Counted from the stretch's first letter, positions 1-11,215 are shown. The stretch is 64,000 nucleotides of DNA from Oasisia sp. SBJ-2009 (GCA_964017155.1 OZ024856.1:13136125-13200124); one strand, 5' to 3'. Numbers and translations are program-made. Notes: a model not told the origin generated them from the letters alone.

Positions 1-400
1 TTGTGTGGAAACACATCTGCTCTATATGTCTAGTTGACAATGGTGTGTTTCTGTGACAATTTATTATAGCTTATAGCATTTCATAATTTGTACAAGAATG
101 GGTTTGGTTACAAATATCACTAATATTTACTATAATTGCACTGAATGTAAAATAAACCTAACCTCGACCAGTTTTTGTTATCTCCGACTGATATACTGAA
201 TATTCACTTTGGTTTCCTCTCCATTTCTAGATGTCCAAAACAGACATACCAAAAACATATGGAAACCATTTGCAGTTGGAAGCTCAAATATGAGGTTTGA
301 CTATTTGGGAATTATCTGATCAAATATGAGATTTGAAGACACATTTGGAGGAGTCTCTGACACTGACAGCTCCGTGACAGTGTAAGAGACGACAGATACT
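1..400. other. No gene recognised
   Basis: Plain AT-rich DNA. I see no open frame with a recognisable motif and no repeat of note in this stretch. Confidence 0.5.
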
Positions 401-428
401 GGTGACAAAGACAGGAACTGACAATCTT

Positions 429-515
429 GTGTGTGTGTGCGTGCGTTTGTGTGTGCGCATGTGCGCGTGTGTGCGTGTGAGTGGGTGCATGCGCGTGTGC
501 GTGCGAGTGCAGAAG
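429..515. repeat. GT-rich simple sequence
   Basis: Imperfect alternating GT/GC tract. The modest open frames across it on both strands consist of Val/Cys/Arg or His/Thr/Ala runs that come from the dinucleotide repeat. I do not regard them as genes. Confidence 0.85.
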
Positions 516-897
516 ACAGACACTGACTTTCTTGAGCATGTGGAAGTACTTCTGCATGCGGTGCCCACAGCTACAGTTGTAGAGCACTCTCGAGAGAATG
601 CTCCGCTCCAGGGCCATGTCTCTACGGCTCCGGCTGACTGTCTGGAGTACTTCCTGGAGCACACACGACACTCCACCCACCACGCGCACGAGCTCTACAA
701 GGAAACACATCAACTGTACAATGTATGGTTCCTGCCATAAGCAATAAGTTATGAATAATAGACTAGGCAATATTAACTCTGAACTTTCTGAACATGCAAA
801 ATGATTAAATTAAATATCAGGTTTATTATCTAATATCATGTGAAAATTACACGGAAATAAACTGAGTTAACTGACAAATTGAAGATACGAGGGCAAC

Positions 898-966
898 ACG
901 CATGCATGCATGCATGCATGCATGCATGCATGCATGCATGCACGCACGCACGCACGCACGCACGCA
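898..966. repeat. (CATG)n then (CACG)n microsatellite
   Basis: About ten CATG units run directly into about six CACG units, a compound tetranucleotide microsatellite. The CATG part is self-complementary and could form a cruciform. Confidence 0.95.
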
Positions 967-1149
967 CACTATGCCTGCAACATCACATAGCATACAAAAC
1001 GCTGATTTAATGAGAGTGACAGTGTATATAATTGTACAGCTGAACTGAACATACCTGACATAACATGTACAGAGTTGTATAGTGTACACATGTGTACATG
1101 GCAATGTACATACATGGGTGACTTGTACAGAACTGGACATCTTTGTACA

Positions 1150-1393
1150 CACATGGTGTAATATGTACATAGTTGTACCGCATTGTACCTACCTGGTGTA
1201 ATATGCACTCCATTGTAGAGCAGTGTACATACCTGGTGTAATATGCACTCCATTGTAGAGCAGTGTACATACCTGGGGTGACTTGTTCAGGGTTGTAGAG
1301 CAGTGTACATACCTGGGGTGACTTGTTCAGGGTTGTAGAGCAGTGTACATACCTGGGGTCACTTGTTCAGGGTTGTAGAGCAGTGTACATCTG
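1150..1393. repeat. 40-bp minisatellite
   Basis: About five tandem copies of a 40-bp unit containing TTGTAGAGCAGTGTACATAC. The first copies continue with TGTAATATGCACTCCA and the later ones with GGTGACTTGTTCAGGG, so two unit subtypes are grouped in blocks. The upstream stretch from about 1030 holds degenerate GTACA-rich pieces that may be older copies. Minus-strand frames over the array are repeat artefacts. Confidence 0.85.
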
Positions 1394-1760
1394 ACTGGAG
1401 GCTTCAACTCCCTCAATGGAGTCAGTACTCTCGCAGGCGACATTTCTAAAAACAATCGAACATATTCGAATGTTGTGATACGGTAACTCTTTAAAGCGCG
1501 ATCCGGCGACTGTAGGAAATCTGTTTCACCACTGACATAGCCAGACCATTTATTGGATTCAAGAAAATGATCATGTGTTAGCCGACAGTTGCCGGCAATG
1601 TGTCCTGTTGACTTAGCATTGTGTAAGTCATGATTGGGTTGCTGTGCACGTGCACACGTACTACACACCAACATGTTTATCTCATATGCATTTTATGTGT
1701 TATTGTTTCTTTGTTACAAATTAACGTTATTGACAAGTACATGGATTTCTGATTGTACAG

Positions 1761-2051
1761 GCGATAACAAGAGCTCCGTGGAGTCATCATGGCTGCTCAA
1801 TCTACAGGTGCGGAACGAAGAAGCTCCATTGCGATCACACGTTCTGTGAGAAATGTCTGCAAGATCTGTACAACGCCAGCGGGCAGCTGGACAATATTAC
1901 TTGTCCAACATGCAGAAGAAAGACATCTGTTCCGACGAATGGCATCGCCGGGTTGCGAAATGACTTCAGGGCGAATGAAATGAAAGACGCAATCGAAAGT
2001 TTGACACAACGTAACGGATCTGAGGATAATGTGTGCAACCAATGCAGTTAA
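1761..2051 (+). CDS. Orphan RING-finger (TRIM-like) exon, partial
   Basis: A frame running from a possible 3' splice site (GATTGTACAG|GCG at 1760/1761) to TAA at 2049-2051 has no ATG of its own. It contains CDHTFCEKC, then about 22 residues later CPTCRRK, then a stretch resembling the TVPxxGVAGLxxNF segment that follows the RING of TRIM2/3- and TRIM56-like proteins. These are zinc ligands 3 to 8 of a C3HC4 RING. The first C-x2-C pair is missing; only CSIYRC lies upstream. RING domains of this kind are usually ubiquitin E3 ligase modules. The frame ends soon after the RING (final residues NVCNQCS), where a B-box would be expected. An ATG at 1789 lies in a different frame, which suggests a frameshift near the original start. 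It may be an exon of a short gene, or a pseudogene or retrocopy. Confidence 0.55.
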   Translation, partial: AITRAPWSHHGCSIYRCGTKKLHCDHTFCEKCLQDLYNASGQLDNITCPTCRRKTSVPTNGIAGLRNDFRANEMKDAIESLTQRNGSEDNVCNQCS

Positions 2052-2266
2052 ACACAGGCCACCACTATTCAATGAGGGATGTAAAAATCCTAGAACTTGA
2101 AGAGTACTCATGGAGACAGAACGGATGTGTCTGATGATGTGTTTGACCTTTGACATCATTCTTAGACAGGTCAACACAGAAACAAGATCTTCACTTGTCA
2201 CTGCTCTATTAGACACATGTCTAACTGTTGGATGTATATACAAGACATGCAATACAGTTTCAATGT

Positions 2267-2272
2267 AATAAA
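2267..2272 (+). promoter_or_regulatory. Possible polyadenylation signal after the RING frame
   Basis: AATAAA about 215 bp after the RING-frame stop, followed by a T-rich stretch ending TTGTTGTG. It fits a 3' end for that frame, but the hexamer is common by chance in this AT-rich DNA. Confidence 0.35.
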
Positions 2273-2550
2273 TATGTTCAACAGTTTTATTGTTGTGACG
2301 TTTTAGATTTAGGTCAGGTACAGCGATAAGGTAGACGCCGCTGGTATTCAGTCCTGCTATTGTAGCCAGCTGTTCTCTTCTGACATCTGCAGAGGCGGGT
2401 CAACGGACCACCTGCGTAAGCCACCAGCACTTGGGTGGGGTTATCACACATTCTTCCCACCAACCCTCGAGTTCTCAAACGCTGCAGTGTAGGACACTGC
2501 TGACGACTCGGGTACTACAAGTGTACAGTGTTTTCAGACAAAGACGTCTA

Positions 2551-3223
2551 TCAGTTCAGAAAGTGAATGAGTTGGGCAGCAACAGCAAGGCAGCGGAACA
2601 TTTCGGTGTGAACGAAAAATAAGTTTGTGAGTGGAGAAAATCCAGTGATAAACTGCGGACAGTGAAGAAGACAGCGAGGTGACTAGAAGGTGCAGGATGA
2701 CCAGTCACCTGCAAGCAACTTGACGGGAAGCTCATCTTGTGGCTGAAGGATTCACGGGCTGAAAGGCATGCCGTCAGCGGGAAGGCATTGCAACTCGAGG
2801 CGCAACGGATTGACGTGACTGCGATGTTTAAGGCGTCGAACGGCTGGTTGGCGAGCATGCCACAAACCCTCCACCAGACAAGGGACTTCGATTGGGCTGA
2901 TGCTGCCCAAGGACGACGACCAGAAACGTGAGAGTTTTCACGCGTTTGTGTTGAACACACGCCGCACACACAACTACGAACTGCGTGACATCTACAATAT
3001 GGACGAGACGCCAGTGAAGTTTGATATGCCTGGCAACCGCACACTTCACTCTGCTGGACAGAAGACTTTCCTGATTCGTACCAACGGAACAGAGAAGCGT
3101 GGTTTCACAGCCGTCCTGTCCTGTCAGTCGCAGAGGATGGATGGAAGCTTCAACCGTTGGCAATCTTCAAGGGTGTATCTCACCCAAGTGAACGTCCGTG
3201 GTTGCAGGGTGACTGTCCAATGA
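2551..3223 (+). pseudogene. pogo/Tigger-type transposase relic (CENP-B-like)
   Basis: Three pieces in order. An N-terminal helix-turn-helix segment reads KAAEHFGVNEK, stop, VCEWRKSSDKLRTVKK. A second segment (2737 onward) has AVSGKALQLEAQ and FKASNGWL, typical of the CENP-B-type DNA-binding region of pogo/Tigger and jerky-like proteins. After a frameshift near 2900, a third has HNYELRDIYNMDETPVKFDM, which carries the first DDE aspartate, then KRGFTAVLSCQS. The match continues in another frame as IFKGVSHPSERPWLQGDCP and then stops. The second and third catalytic acidic residues are missing, so the copy is truncated and inactive. Assignment to Tc1/mariner-pogo is firm from motif order; the subfamily is not determined. 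Confidence 0.8.
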
Positions 3224-3430
3224 AAGGGCTACATCGATGAGATGGGTACACTTGTATTTATTACACCGGTATTATTACGTATTTATTCTGGTATTGTATT
3301 TACTTCACCTGTAGTATTATGTATTTATTCTGGTACTGCCAATAGAATAGCTTGTTAGCATGTTACACACATTATATCACGATTTCTATTTATTATCGGA
3401 TGTCTTTTACGTATTTGCAGCGTTTGCGAC

Positions 3431-4129
3431 ATGGAGCCAATAATGGCAGACTTGCACACCCATATCGAGGAAGCTCATCTCCAGTGGAATTTCCGTCCAG
3501 AGACAGCTTGTTGGCTATGTGAACTGCCATTGGGAAAATGCCTACGGGCCCACATGGCTAGTGACTCCCCACAGGAGAGGTGACAAGCGGAATTCACCCA
3601 ACATTTCTATTCTTGGGCCAATTCCATGATAGCGGTCCTGGAGGCTGTGCGTAAGCTGGGAAAATGGCAAACATTTGAGGACATGGTGGATGTTTTCTGC
3701 CAGAGGCAGTGGTACCCCCGAAATGGCCATAGCAATGCGGCACTGAGCATCATGCTCAGAGAGGTGGCCTGCATAATGGGACGTCACATATCCCCGGATG
3801 CCATTCAAGTCAGTCCACCAAACCATCCAGTGGCTGTCCTGAATTAGTACAGCCTAACGTTGATGCTGGCAGAACAACCAGCCCCAAAACGGGAAGCATT
3901 CCGGCACTGCGTGGTATCAGGACAGCCTCCAAGGGAGATCCCCGAGTTGATCGCACTAGATGCGCACTGCCACCTGCGACAACTCGAACACAGGGAGATA
4001 AACCCAGCCCCTCAGTCAGCAATCCACTATGACCAGGAGGAGGGCAACTGTGAGGATCAGAGGAGATGGGAACTGTTTCTTCATGACGTTGACGGCCTCG
4101 CAATTCATAAGACCCTCTCTTCCAATTAA
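3431..4129 (+). pseudogene. Decayed ORF with zinc-finger-like motif and LDAHCHL block
   Basis: From ATG 3431 a frame reads MEPIMADLHTHIEEAH, then CWLCELPLGKCLRAHM (a C-x2-C...H cluster), hits a TGA at 3582, and continues in frame to a stop near 3847. A second frame from about 3860 contains PELIALDAHCHLRQLEHR. LDAHCHL resembles the first metal-binding strand of TatD-like amidohydrolases (xDxHxHL), but nothing else of that fold is visible. I do not recognise the protein. Its position between a pogo relic and MULE relics suggests a transposon gene. The two frames may once have been one protein, separated by stops. Confidence 0.35.
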
Positions 4130-4439
4130 ATGACGCGTTCGTTCCTGTTGGATTTTTGCGTGCCGACGTGATGGTCGACGACAGGCGGCATTTACTGTTC
4201 GCAACAGAGCGCATGCTGGATTTGCTGGCATGCACCAAGCACTGGTGAGAATATACAAAATAGTCGACATTGTTTGTACTAGTTAATTGAAATTGGGATT
4301 ACATGTGGTGTTCTTTCGAGGGCAGGGAAGATTACAGCGTGACAGCCACATTAACCTGTGACTACTATTTAAATACTTCCTAAAAAGTATTTGCAATTTC
4401 TTGAATGTAATTCAGATCACAGACACTGGACCCCAGCAG

Positions 4440-4640
4440 CATGGTCCGTCTACAAGATGGCCATCCGAACCAACAATGACTTGGAAGGATGGCATTCAAC
4501 GGGAGAGCTGGCCATGCTAGACTGGGGTTCAGCAAGCTGCTGAAACTCGTCCACATCGAGTCAACAAACGTCGACCTTCAGGCGAGGCTCGTAGCCGAAG
4601 AACACCTCACCGGGACTAGCGTCACCGCTACAGAGAACAC
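4440..4640 (+). mobile_element. MULE transposase C-terminal fragment (copy A)
   Basis: The C-terminal signature of invertebrate FLYWCH/MULE transposases, RTNNDLEGWH, is at about 4467-4496. It continues in a shifted frame as GRAGHARLGFSKLLKLVHIE and QARLVAEEHL. Only the tail is present; the catalytic domain of this copy is absent. It lies about 150 bp before the N-terminus of the next MULE copy, suggesting two elements of one family side by side. Confidence 0.65.
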
Positions 4641-4780
4641 CAAGGGCGGATCTTTAGAGTGTTGGGAATTCTACAAATCTGGTGCCTGCTCTGTGGAGGA
4701 GCCACTGAGGAGGGTGGCACTTGTCCACGGACCGATTGTGGCCGAAACAAAATGGTAAATCTGATGTTACATAATTTTAC

Positions 4781-6075
4781 ATGTTCTTAAATATAAGGAG
4801 GCGACAAATGTTTTATGCTGAGGTGTCTAAAAAATGTGTTGCCGAAGCGTACTCCGACTTGCCACCAGCAAATCCAGTGTTGAAAACTGACCACAACCAC
4901 TGTCCTGAACCTGTGAAGCTAGAGGTTGACAGACACTGTACGGAAATGCACATACGTGCTGCTGCAAGTAATAAGGCGGTTCTACTGAGTGTCGACACAT
5001 GTAAGCACTCGATTGCCAGAAACCGCACACACGAGTACCCAGCCAAACCAGCCAGTATGGTGAATCTACACATTGTTCCTCCTTGGACCCACACCCTAGG
5101 ACAACAACAAGAGGAGTTCCTCTTCTTCGACAACAAGCAACACACAGAATCATTGCCTGCGCAACAGAGAATAATCTCCGCCGCTTGGCTGCTGCAGATA
5201 AGTGGTAGATGGCTGGAAACTTCACAATGGCTCCACCGAAATGCCTACAGCTCTACGTGATTCATGTGTGTCTCTGGGAGAGGTGACTATCCCATTGGTG
5301 TATGCATTTCTACAAAACAAAACAGAAGCAACATATCATGAACTGTTCTATGGGCCTCGGTTGATTCAGCCCACCGCAACGGATGATTTGGCCCAGGATG
5401 TTTCGGCGCACTCCAACCTACTCAGACGGATGATTCGCCCACCTCGTTAAAACTCGGGTGTGCCTTGATGGATATTTCAGCCCACTGCACACGAGCAGGA
5501 GAAATCTATGGACGGATTCGGCCACGTTTGGTAGTTCGGGAAACCGCTGCACATATACGCAGAGCAAAGCACTCAAAACGTGGTTGTTTGTGGGTTTCTT
5601 GTTTAATGTGCGATGTATATTATAAGAGACTGTGTTTGGTCCACACTTTGTCTGTCTAGAAATGGAACTCTGTATATGCTGCAAAGAAGCTGTAAGACGA
5701 CGTCAACACGCACTTTTCTGCGACAGCCTATGCGGATGATTGCAACATCGTTGTTGCAACATGTTCTAATCAAACTACCTATCACCAGTGAACAACCAGC
5801 TGACGCGGTTATTGGTGTATGTGCGTGTGTGAGTGTTCATGCACGAGTGTGTATAAAAATAATTTTTATATTATTTGTCATTGATAAAACAAAACAGAAT
5901 CTTCCATCGACGTGTTCGTATGAACAACAACGTCGAAGGATGGCACCGGTGGTTGAACAGCAAGGCAAGACGCGGCGGAAACCTTGAGCTGTATTCTACT
6001 CAAGTTACTGGCCAACGAAGCAAAGAAAAGCTGATGATCCTTCGAGACACAGCTTTTGCGACCAGTCAGTGATCC
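4781..6075 (+). pseudogene. MULE transposase relic with FLYWCH-like N-terminus (copy B)
   Basis: Fragments in order: KTDHNHCPEPVKLEVDRHC, which resembles the end of a FLYWCH zinc finger (HNHxP); then TENNLRRLAAADKW followed by an in-frame stop and MAGNFTMAPPKCLQLYVIHV, the first strand of the RNase H-like fold; then after a frameshift GEVTIPLVYAFLQNKTEATY; then at about 5895-5960 RRVRMNNNVEGWHRWLNSK, the C-terminal signature. Where active MULEs have W-x2-DG-T/N-F, this copy has MAGNF, so the first catalytic Asp is Ala. With the stops and frameshifts it is dead. FLYWCH plus MULE is a common metazoan combination. Confidence 0.75.
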
Positions 6076-6533
6076 GACAAGCACATCGGTGCCATATTCT
6101 CTGCATAGGAGGAGCCAGTGAAGGGGGAAACAGACATCAGGTGCACCCTGAGAGCAGGTGTAAGCAACAGAGAGTGGGAGGAGTTCTCCACATGCTGTGA
6201 ATTGTCCTGTTTGTGTATGTGATGATGGTACATTCAATAAGTCAAATTAGGTCGTAAAATGTATTATTATGTTAACCAAGAACTAACACAAAAATTCCCT
6301 GCTTTTCCCAAATAATAGTAAAATAATAATATTAATATATTATCTATAATAGGCAATGGAATGACATGCAACACAAATAATATGCAAGTGGATTTGAAAT
6401 GTTATTATTGTACTTGACCATGTGTATCTGACATTTAAAAAGATGATATTTCAAATTTTTTAATGCATCATATCTGTATTTGATTCAGAAACAATAAATT
6501 AAATTTGTTGTCCTTCAGACCAGAACTTGAGAT

Positions 6534-6641
6534 AAATGCGTATGTTTTTATTGACAATATTTGTTGTTGCTGAAAAGAAACAAAGTGAAATGCGTATGTT
6601 TTTATTGACAATATTTGTTGTTGCTGAAAAGAAACAAAGTG
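6534..6641. repeat. 54-bp direct tandem duplication
   Basis: Two adjacent near-identical 54-bp units starting AAATGCGTATGTTTTTATTG and ending GAAACAAAGTG. This is a recent local duplication in otherwise featureless AT-rich DNA (6080-6700). Confidence 0.95.
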
Positions 6642-6719
6642 GAACTGTTTCAAATACCTTTCTGTGAGACAATTGTGTAAATTTATGTTCTGCGGTATGT
6701 TAGATGGATTGGCTTTCTT

Positions 6720-7050
6720 GCCTGTAGATGATGTCTGCTGGCGTGGTGTACGTCAGAACAGTCACGCTAGATGGGTTAGAACCACTTGTCAACTACTTTG
6801 ATGCTACGTACGTGTCAGACTCACACCGCCACGTCCAGATGCCACCTCAACAAGGTGTGTAGTTAACCCTGTGTTGGTGCGCAGGACTCCAGCAACGTTT
6901 CCACTGCCACCCAGCAGGAGCATGTGCAGCTGAGATGGCCAAGATTGCCAAGAAATCCAAAGAGAAAGCGATGGAGAATCCATACATGTCTGCATTTACA
7001 ATCGCAGAAGACATCCTGCACGGTAAGTGCACCAAACAGTGTTATCTCCT
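6720..7050 (+). mobile_element. MULE fragment (copy C1)
   Basis: Reads LEPLVNYFDATYVS and then HRHVQMPPQQ, matching LEPLFNYFDATYVSGSFRHV in the next copy. It belongs to the C-terminal half of a second MULE family, distinct from copies A and B. The piece is short and cut off; the tail signature is replaced by unrelated sequence. Confidence 0.55.
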
Positions 7051-7139
7051 GTATGTATTGTACTCCTTAGTCCTATAAGAGTTCTTTTTTAGTCTCTACA
7101 AGCGACTAACAATTCTGCATTTTTTGGCTGTAACAAAAC

Positions 7140-7900
7140 TATGTCAAATATGTGATTGTAGACGTAGTGAGTCGCCCCGACATGCCGACTGTGTTGAACC
7201 TGGGACGCGCGGCGAATGCGTTTCAACACAAATCTCGTCCATGCAATCCCACTGACTTGACTTCAAACTGCAGTACGAGCACATTCCAGCAGAGTTCCAA
7301 GACGAGGGCATGACAAAAGATATAGTGTCTAAGAACCGCAGCGGAACCGGATTGGCTTTCTTGCCTGTAGATGATGTCTCTGCGTGGCGTACATCAAAAC
7401 GGTCACGCCAGACGCGTTAGAACCACTTTTCAACTACTTCGATGCTACGTACGTGTCAGGCTCATTCCGCCACGTTCAGATTCCACTTCAACAAGGTGTG
7501 TAGTTAACCTTGTGATGGTGAGCAGGACTCCAGCAATGTTTCCTCCACCTCTGTGGAACATGCATGATGCAACAATACGAGGAGAGTCACGAATCAACAA
7601 CTCATGTGAGGGTTGGAACAACGTATTCAGCCAGCTGGTTGGTCTTGCACAGCCGACTATCTGGAGAACCATTGACAGTCTGCGACAAGACAGTGCCGCT
7701 GTGATACTGCGAAATGACTGAGGTGACGGATTCGAGGACAAACCAAAGACCTCCAGGACAAGCTATGCGACCTGTGTAAGGACAGCCGGGATGGCAGAAA
7801 TACGACATTATGATGTACATCAAGATTCAAATGACCTTTATGTGGGCAGTGTGACCGACTCCTAATTTGGAGTGTTACCGTAAAGTAAGTCACGTGATTA
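7140..7900 (+). mobile_element. MULE relic (copy C2)
   Basis: An N-terminal piece at 7180-7320 (LGRAANAFQHKSRPCNPTDL and remnants of QYEHIPAEFQ) is followed by VVYVRTVTPDALEPLFNYFD at about 7380-7440. The C-terminal block then has FPPPLWNMHDATIRGESR, NNSCEGWNNVFSQLVG and TIWRTIDSLRQDSAA, ending in a stop near 7720. The central catalytic region (D...D...C/H) is missing, so this is an internally deleted copy. The block 7500-7900 is repeated at 8730-9110 with few differences. Confidence 0.75.
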
Positions 7901-8039
7901 TAGGGTATAAGAAGGGTTTCACGCCGTTACAGCTTCCCACTTCGAAATCTTTAGCCCACTACGTGGTAGAGCATAGGTTTAGGTTTCGACCTAGACGTTG
8001 AGAGGTTTAATGTAACGTTTGTTAACGAGGGGTGGATTG

Positions 8040-8475
8040 AAAGTAAAGCAGTTATTTTTGCTTACTCAGGATGTGGTTGGTAACGACATCATATTTTCGG
8101 ACATCGGAACAAACGACTGAGAGACAGCATGGTCGCTTATGCAAGTTACCTGACTGTCATGGCCGCTGTCCGGCACATGATAATTTCTCAGATGGTTTTC
8201 CAGAACGTGAGTCAGTCAAGGTACACAGTCCGAACCTGGGATGCGCGGCGAATGCGTTTCGACACAAATCCTGTCCACGCAATCCCACTGACTTGGACTT
8301 CAAACTGCAGTACGAGCACATTCCGGCAGAGTTCCAAGAAGATGGCACGACCAAAGACATCACCGTCGATGGAAGGAGGCACATCTTAGTGTCTATGAAC
8401 TGCCAGCTAGATGTACTGGCATCTGCACGGCGTTGGTTCGTCGACGGGACATTCAAAGTATGTTTATTCGGTTAA
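8040..8475 (+). mobile_element. MULE N-terminal and catalytic-start fragment (copy C3)
   Basis: After a DVVGNDIIFSDIGTND-like stretch in mixed frames, the 8071-8475 frame reads NPTDLDFKLQYEHIPAEFQE, then HILVSMNCQLDVLASARRWF and VDGTFKVC. The last is the MULE W-x-VDGTFKV motif, here with the first catalytic Asp intact. The frame stops immediately afterwards. It matches the N-terminal part of copy C2 and is the best preserved start of this family in the window. The second Asp and the C-x-H region are absent. Confidence 0.75.
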
Positions 8476-8714
8476 GCGAATATCATCAGCATCGTATATT
8501 TTAAAGTATTCACAGTTGTAGAAGCCCATTGTTTGTCGATTCTTTTGAAAGTGGGAGGAGTTCTCCACATGCTATGAAATGTCATGTTTTTGTATGTGGT
8601 GATGGTGCATTCAATAAAATTGTTAATTTTTTACCAACGTGTCTCATTCAGACTTCACAATAGAAGCAGCTCAGATTAATACCGCCCATTTATATAGATA
8701 CCCGCAGCCGCAGC

Positions 8715-9110
8715 CACCAGATTCCACTTCAACAAGGTGCAGTAGTTAACCTTGTGATGGTGAGCAGGACTCCAGCAACGTTTCCTCCACCTCTGTGGAA
8801 CATGCATGATGCAACAATACGAGGAGAGTCACGAAGCAACAACTCATGTGAGGGTTGGAACAACGTATTCAGCCAGCTGGTTGGTCTTGCACAGCCGACT
8901 ATCTGGAGAGCCATTGACAGTCTGCGAAAGGACAGTGCCGCTGTGATACTGCGAAATGACTGAGGTGAGCGTCCCAAGAAACGGATTCGAGGACAGACCA
9001 AAGACCTCCAGGACAAGCTATGCAACCTGTGTAAGGACCGTTGGGATGACATAAATATGACATTATGATGTACATCACGATTCAAATGACCTTTATGTGG
9101 GCAGTGCGAC
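8715..9110 (+). mobile_element. MULE C-terminal fragment (copy C4), duplicate of C2 tail
   Basis: Near-identical to the 3' block of copy C2: FPPPLWNMHDATIRGESR, NNSCEGWNNVFSQLVG and TIWRAIDSLRKDSAA. The downstream non-coding sequence is shared too, including GTATAAGAAGGGTTT (7905 and 9132). The two copies differ by scattered substitutions and short indels, so this looks like a segmental duplication and not independent insertion. Confidence 0.8.
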
Positions 9111-9329
9111 TGTAAGTCAAATGATTATAGGGTATAAGAAGGGTTTTGCATCATTACAGCTTCCCACGTCGAAATCAGCGCGAGAACAAGTAGAACAGTT
9201 GTCGCTTGTATTATTGAACTGTTTTATTACTTGAAATACATTATTATATCCTGCTTTAACTGTGATTAGATTGTATCCTAATCTTTTGTTTTACTCGCTT
9301 GCATAACTAATGTTGTCTAGGTCACATAG

Positions 9330-9560
9330 TCATGTTAGACATTAAAGTTTACGGCCATTTGTTCGTTCGACGTTTGGCCCAATATGCAGTAGAGCATAGG
9401 TCTTTAGATTTCGACCTAGACGCTGAGAGGTTTAATGTAACGTTTGTAGTGAGGGGTGGATTGAAAGTAAAGCAGTTATTTTCGCTTACGCACGATGTGG
9501 TTGGTAGCAACATCGTGTTTTTTTGAAATCAGCATGACATTTTGGTCATTGACCCAGTTG
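9330..9560 (+). mobile_element. MULE N-terminal fragment, duplicate of 7970-8100
   Basis: The frame HRSLDFDLDAERFNVTFVVR followed by GGLKVKQLFSLTHDVVGSNI is repeated in degraded form at about 7975-8100. Together with C2-C4 this gives a duplicated ~1.3-kb block: 7180-8100 and 8215-9520 share parts in nearly the same order. Confidence 0.65.
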
Positions 9561-9599
9561 CACTCGGAGACAGCGTGTTCACTTATGCGAATTACCTGA

Positions 9600-10330
9600 C
9601 TATCATGGTTTGGAGACATGGTGGCTTGTGACATATGTCGCAAGTGGTACCATCACAGATGTTATGTATTTCCATATAACATAAATACTCCATCGTTTTG
9701 CAGCTCTTATCAATCCAAAAGACCAAGTAAAGTGCCTACAAATTTTCAATAAGAAATCATGAATGTTATTATCACTAGTTATTTTAGTATCTTCTCATGT
9801 GTGGTGCTACAGTATTTCAATGAAAGACTATTTATGAGTTTAATTTGCCAATACTGTTATTATATTTTATTTCCATGGTTTATTAAGGTAAAACCTTTAC
9901 CTGACCTTTTTGGTAAGGTACAAATATGGATATTGTCGTTTCTAGTGGTGCTATTTTTTAACATTGTATTACACAGACAAATATATATATATACAATGTA
10001 TATTTGTGTTAGTACAACACAATAATAGTCTCCAATATTTACGATCGCACGCGCAAACAACAAAGCTTGTAAACATGGAGTGTACCGATCGGTGGCATGT
10101 TTGTCAATGAGGTCTGCCATTTCTGTGTTGTTTTCATGTTCATTTCCGCCTTTTAGGGTGCCACATCTATTGGAATAAGGTGGCCGGGTATCCGTTACGT
10201 GGTCCTAGTACTATTCGGTGGGCATTAATCTTCTAGCCACGGAAGAAGCGACAAGCGAAGGCGCCCGCCTGATACGGGGATGATGCTTCCAGGAGCGCAC
10301 CAAAGAGAACCCGACCTGGTGCCCACCACG
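9600..10330. other. No gene; shared dispersed sequence
   Basis: AT-rich sequence without a recognisable gene. About 40 bp around 9756-9800 (ATGAATGTTATTATCACTAG and following) recur at 34874-34915 next to a LINE fragment, so part of this stretch is probably transposon flank. Confidence 0.45.
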
Positions 10331-10369
10331 GACGCGAGAAGGAAGTGCCCCGGTTGACACCACCGGCAG

Positions 10370-11215
10370 AGATGGCAACCGTGCACGAGCAGATGGCACT
10401 GATGCAGCAGCAGATACAGACCATTACAGATGTAGTTTCGGGGATGGCGTCTGCGACAGTCCCGGCCACAGTGGGTGGAGCGAGGCGACCGGCAGATCTG
10501 CTGCCGCTGCCATGCCACTCGGGTAAACCAGACGTGCTATTGGAACAACGACTTCGTGAAGAAGGTGAAACCAGCTCCAGTGCACGGCATCCAGTTCTAC
10601 AAGAAATCTGCCACCAAGACGGTTAGTCAACGAAACAGATATGCCACCCCGCGCATCGCAACTGACCGAGAGCAAGACCTGACATGTGGTCAAGCTGGCA
10701 ATTCTGAAAAAAATCTTTCTGTTACAGAAAAAAGCTATAAGAATAATATATAGCCTTGATTACCATGGTCATATATCTGTATTTTTTCACTGCTCAAAAA
10801 TTCTTAAACTTCAAGATGTAATTTAATATAGGACTATGGTTATGCTTTATGAAGCAAACAACCACTTCAGCGACACAAATTCACACATAAAGTGCCTCTG
10901 AAAATGCCTATGAGGATTGTCTCTGAATAGTTTTTTAGACAGTAGGTGAGGCACCACATCACTTGCTTTCCCCCAGAAATGCAGTCATTTTCTGCAGTAC
11001 CGCTAGGGCGTTTGATCAATGAAAAAGTGAAGGCAAAAGTTTGGGCCAATCAATTTGTTGATTTAGAATTGTTAGTGGGAGAGTCTGCCCCACAAACCAC
11101 GTATTTGCTAGATTCAGTCACTGACAGACCAGTTGTACAAATTAGAGATCAGCCCACTAAGAAAATCGCCAACATCGAGCAGTGGACTGACACTTTTCTC
11201 ATCTACATCTAGCCC
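10370..11215 (+). pseudogene. DIRS-like retroelement gag relic (copy 1)
   Basis: Two parts match the second copy at 20100-20600: an N-terminal coiled segment with MALMQQQIQTITDVVSGMA, and a downstream segment with LGRLINEKVKAKVWANQFVD followed by QPTKKIANIEQWTDTFLIY. The phrase pattern K-A-K-x-W-A-x-x-F-V-[DE]-L-E-L-L then I-E-x-W-T resembles the capsid-like ORF1 of DIRS and related tyrosine-recombinase retroelements in invertebrates. The pieces lie in different frames with stops between them. No reverse transcriptase follows here. Confidence 0.5.

Noticed and set aside
898..966. Minus-strand frame with an Ala/Cys/Met/His run
   Set aside because: Derived from the CATG/CACG microsatellite.
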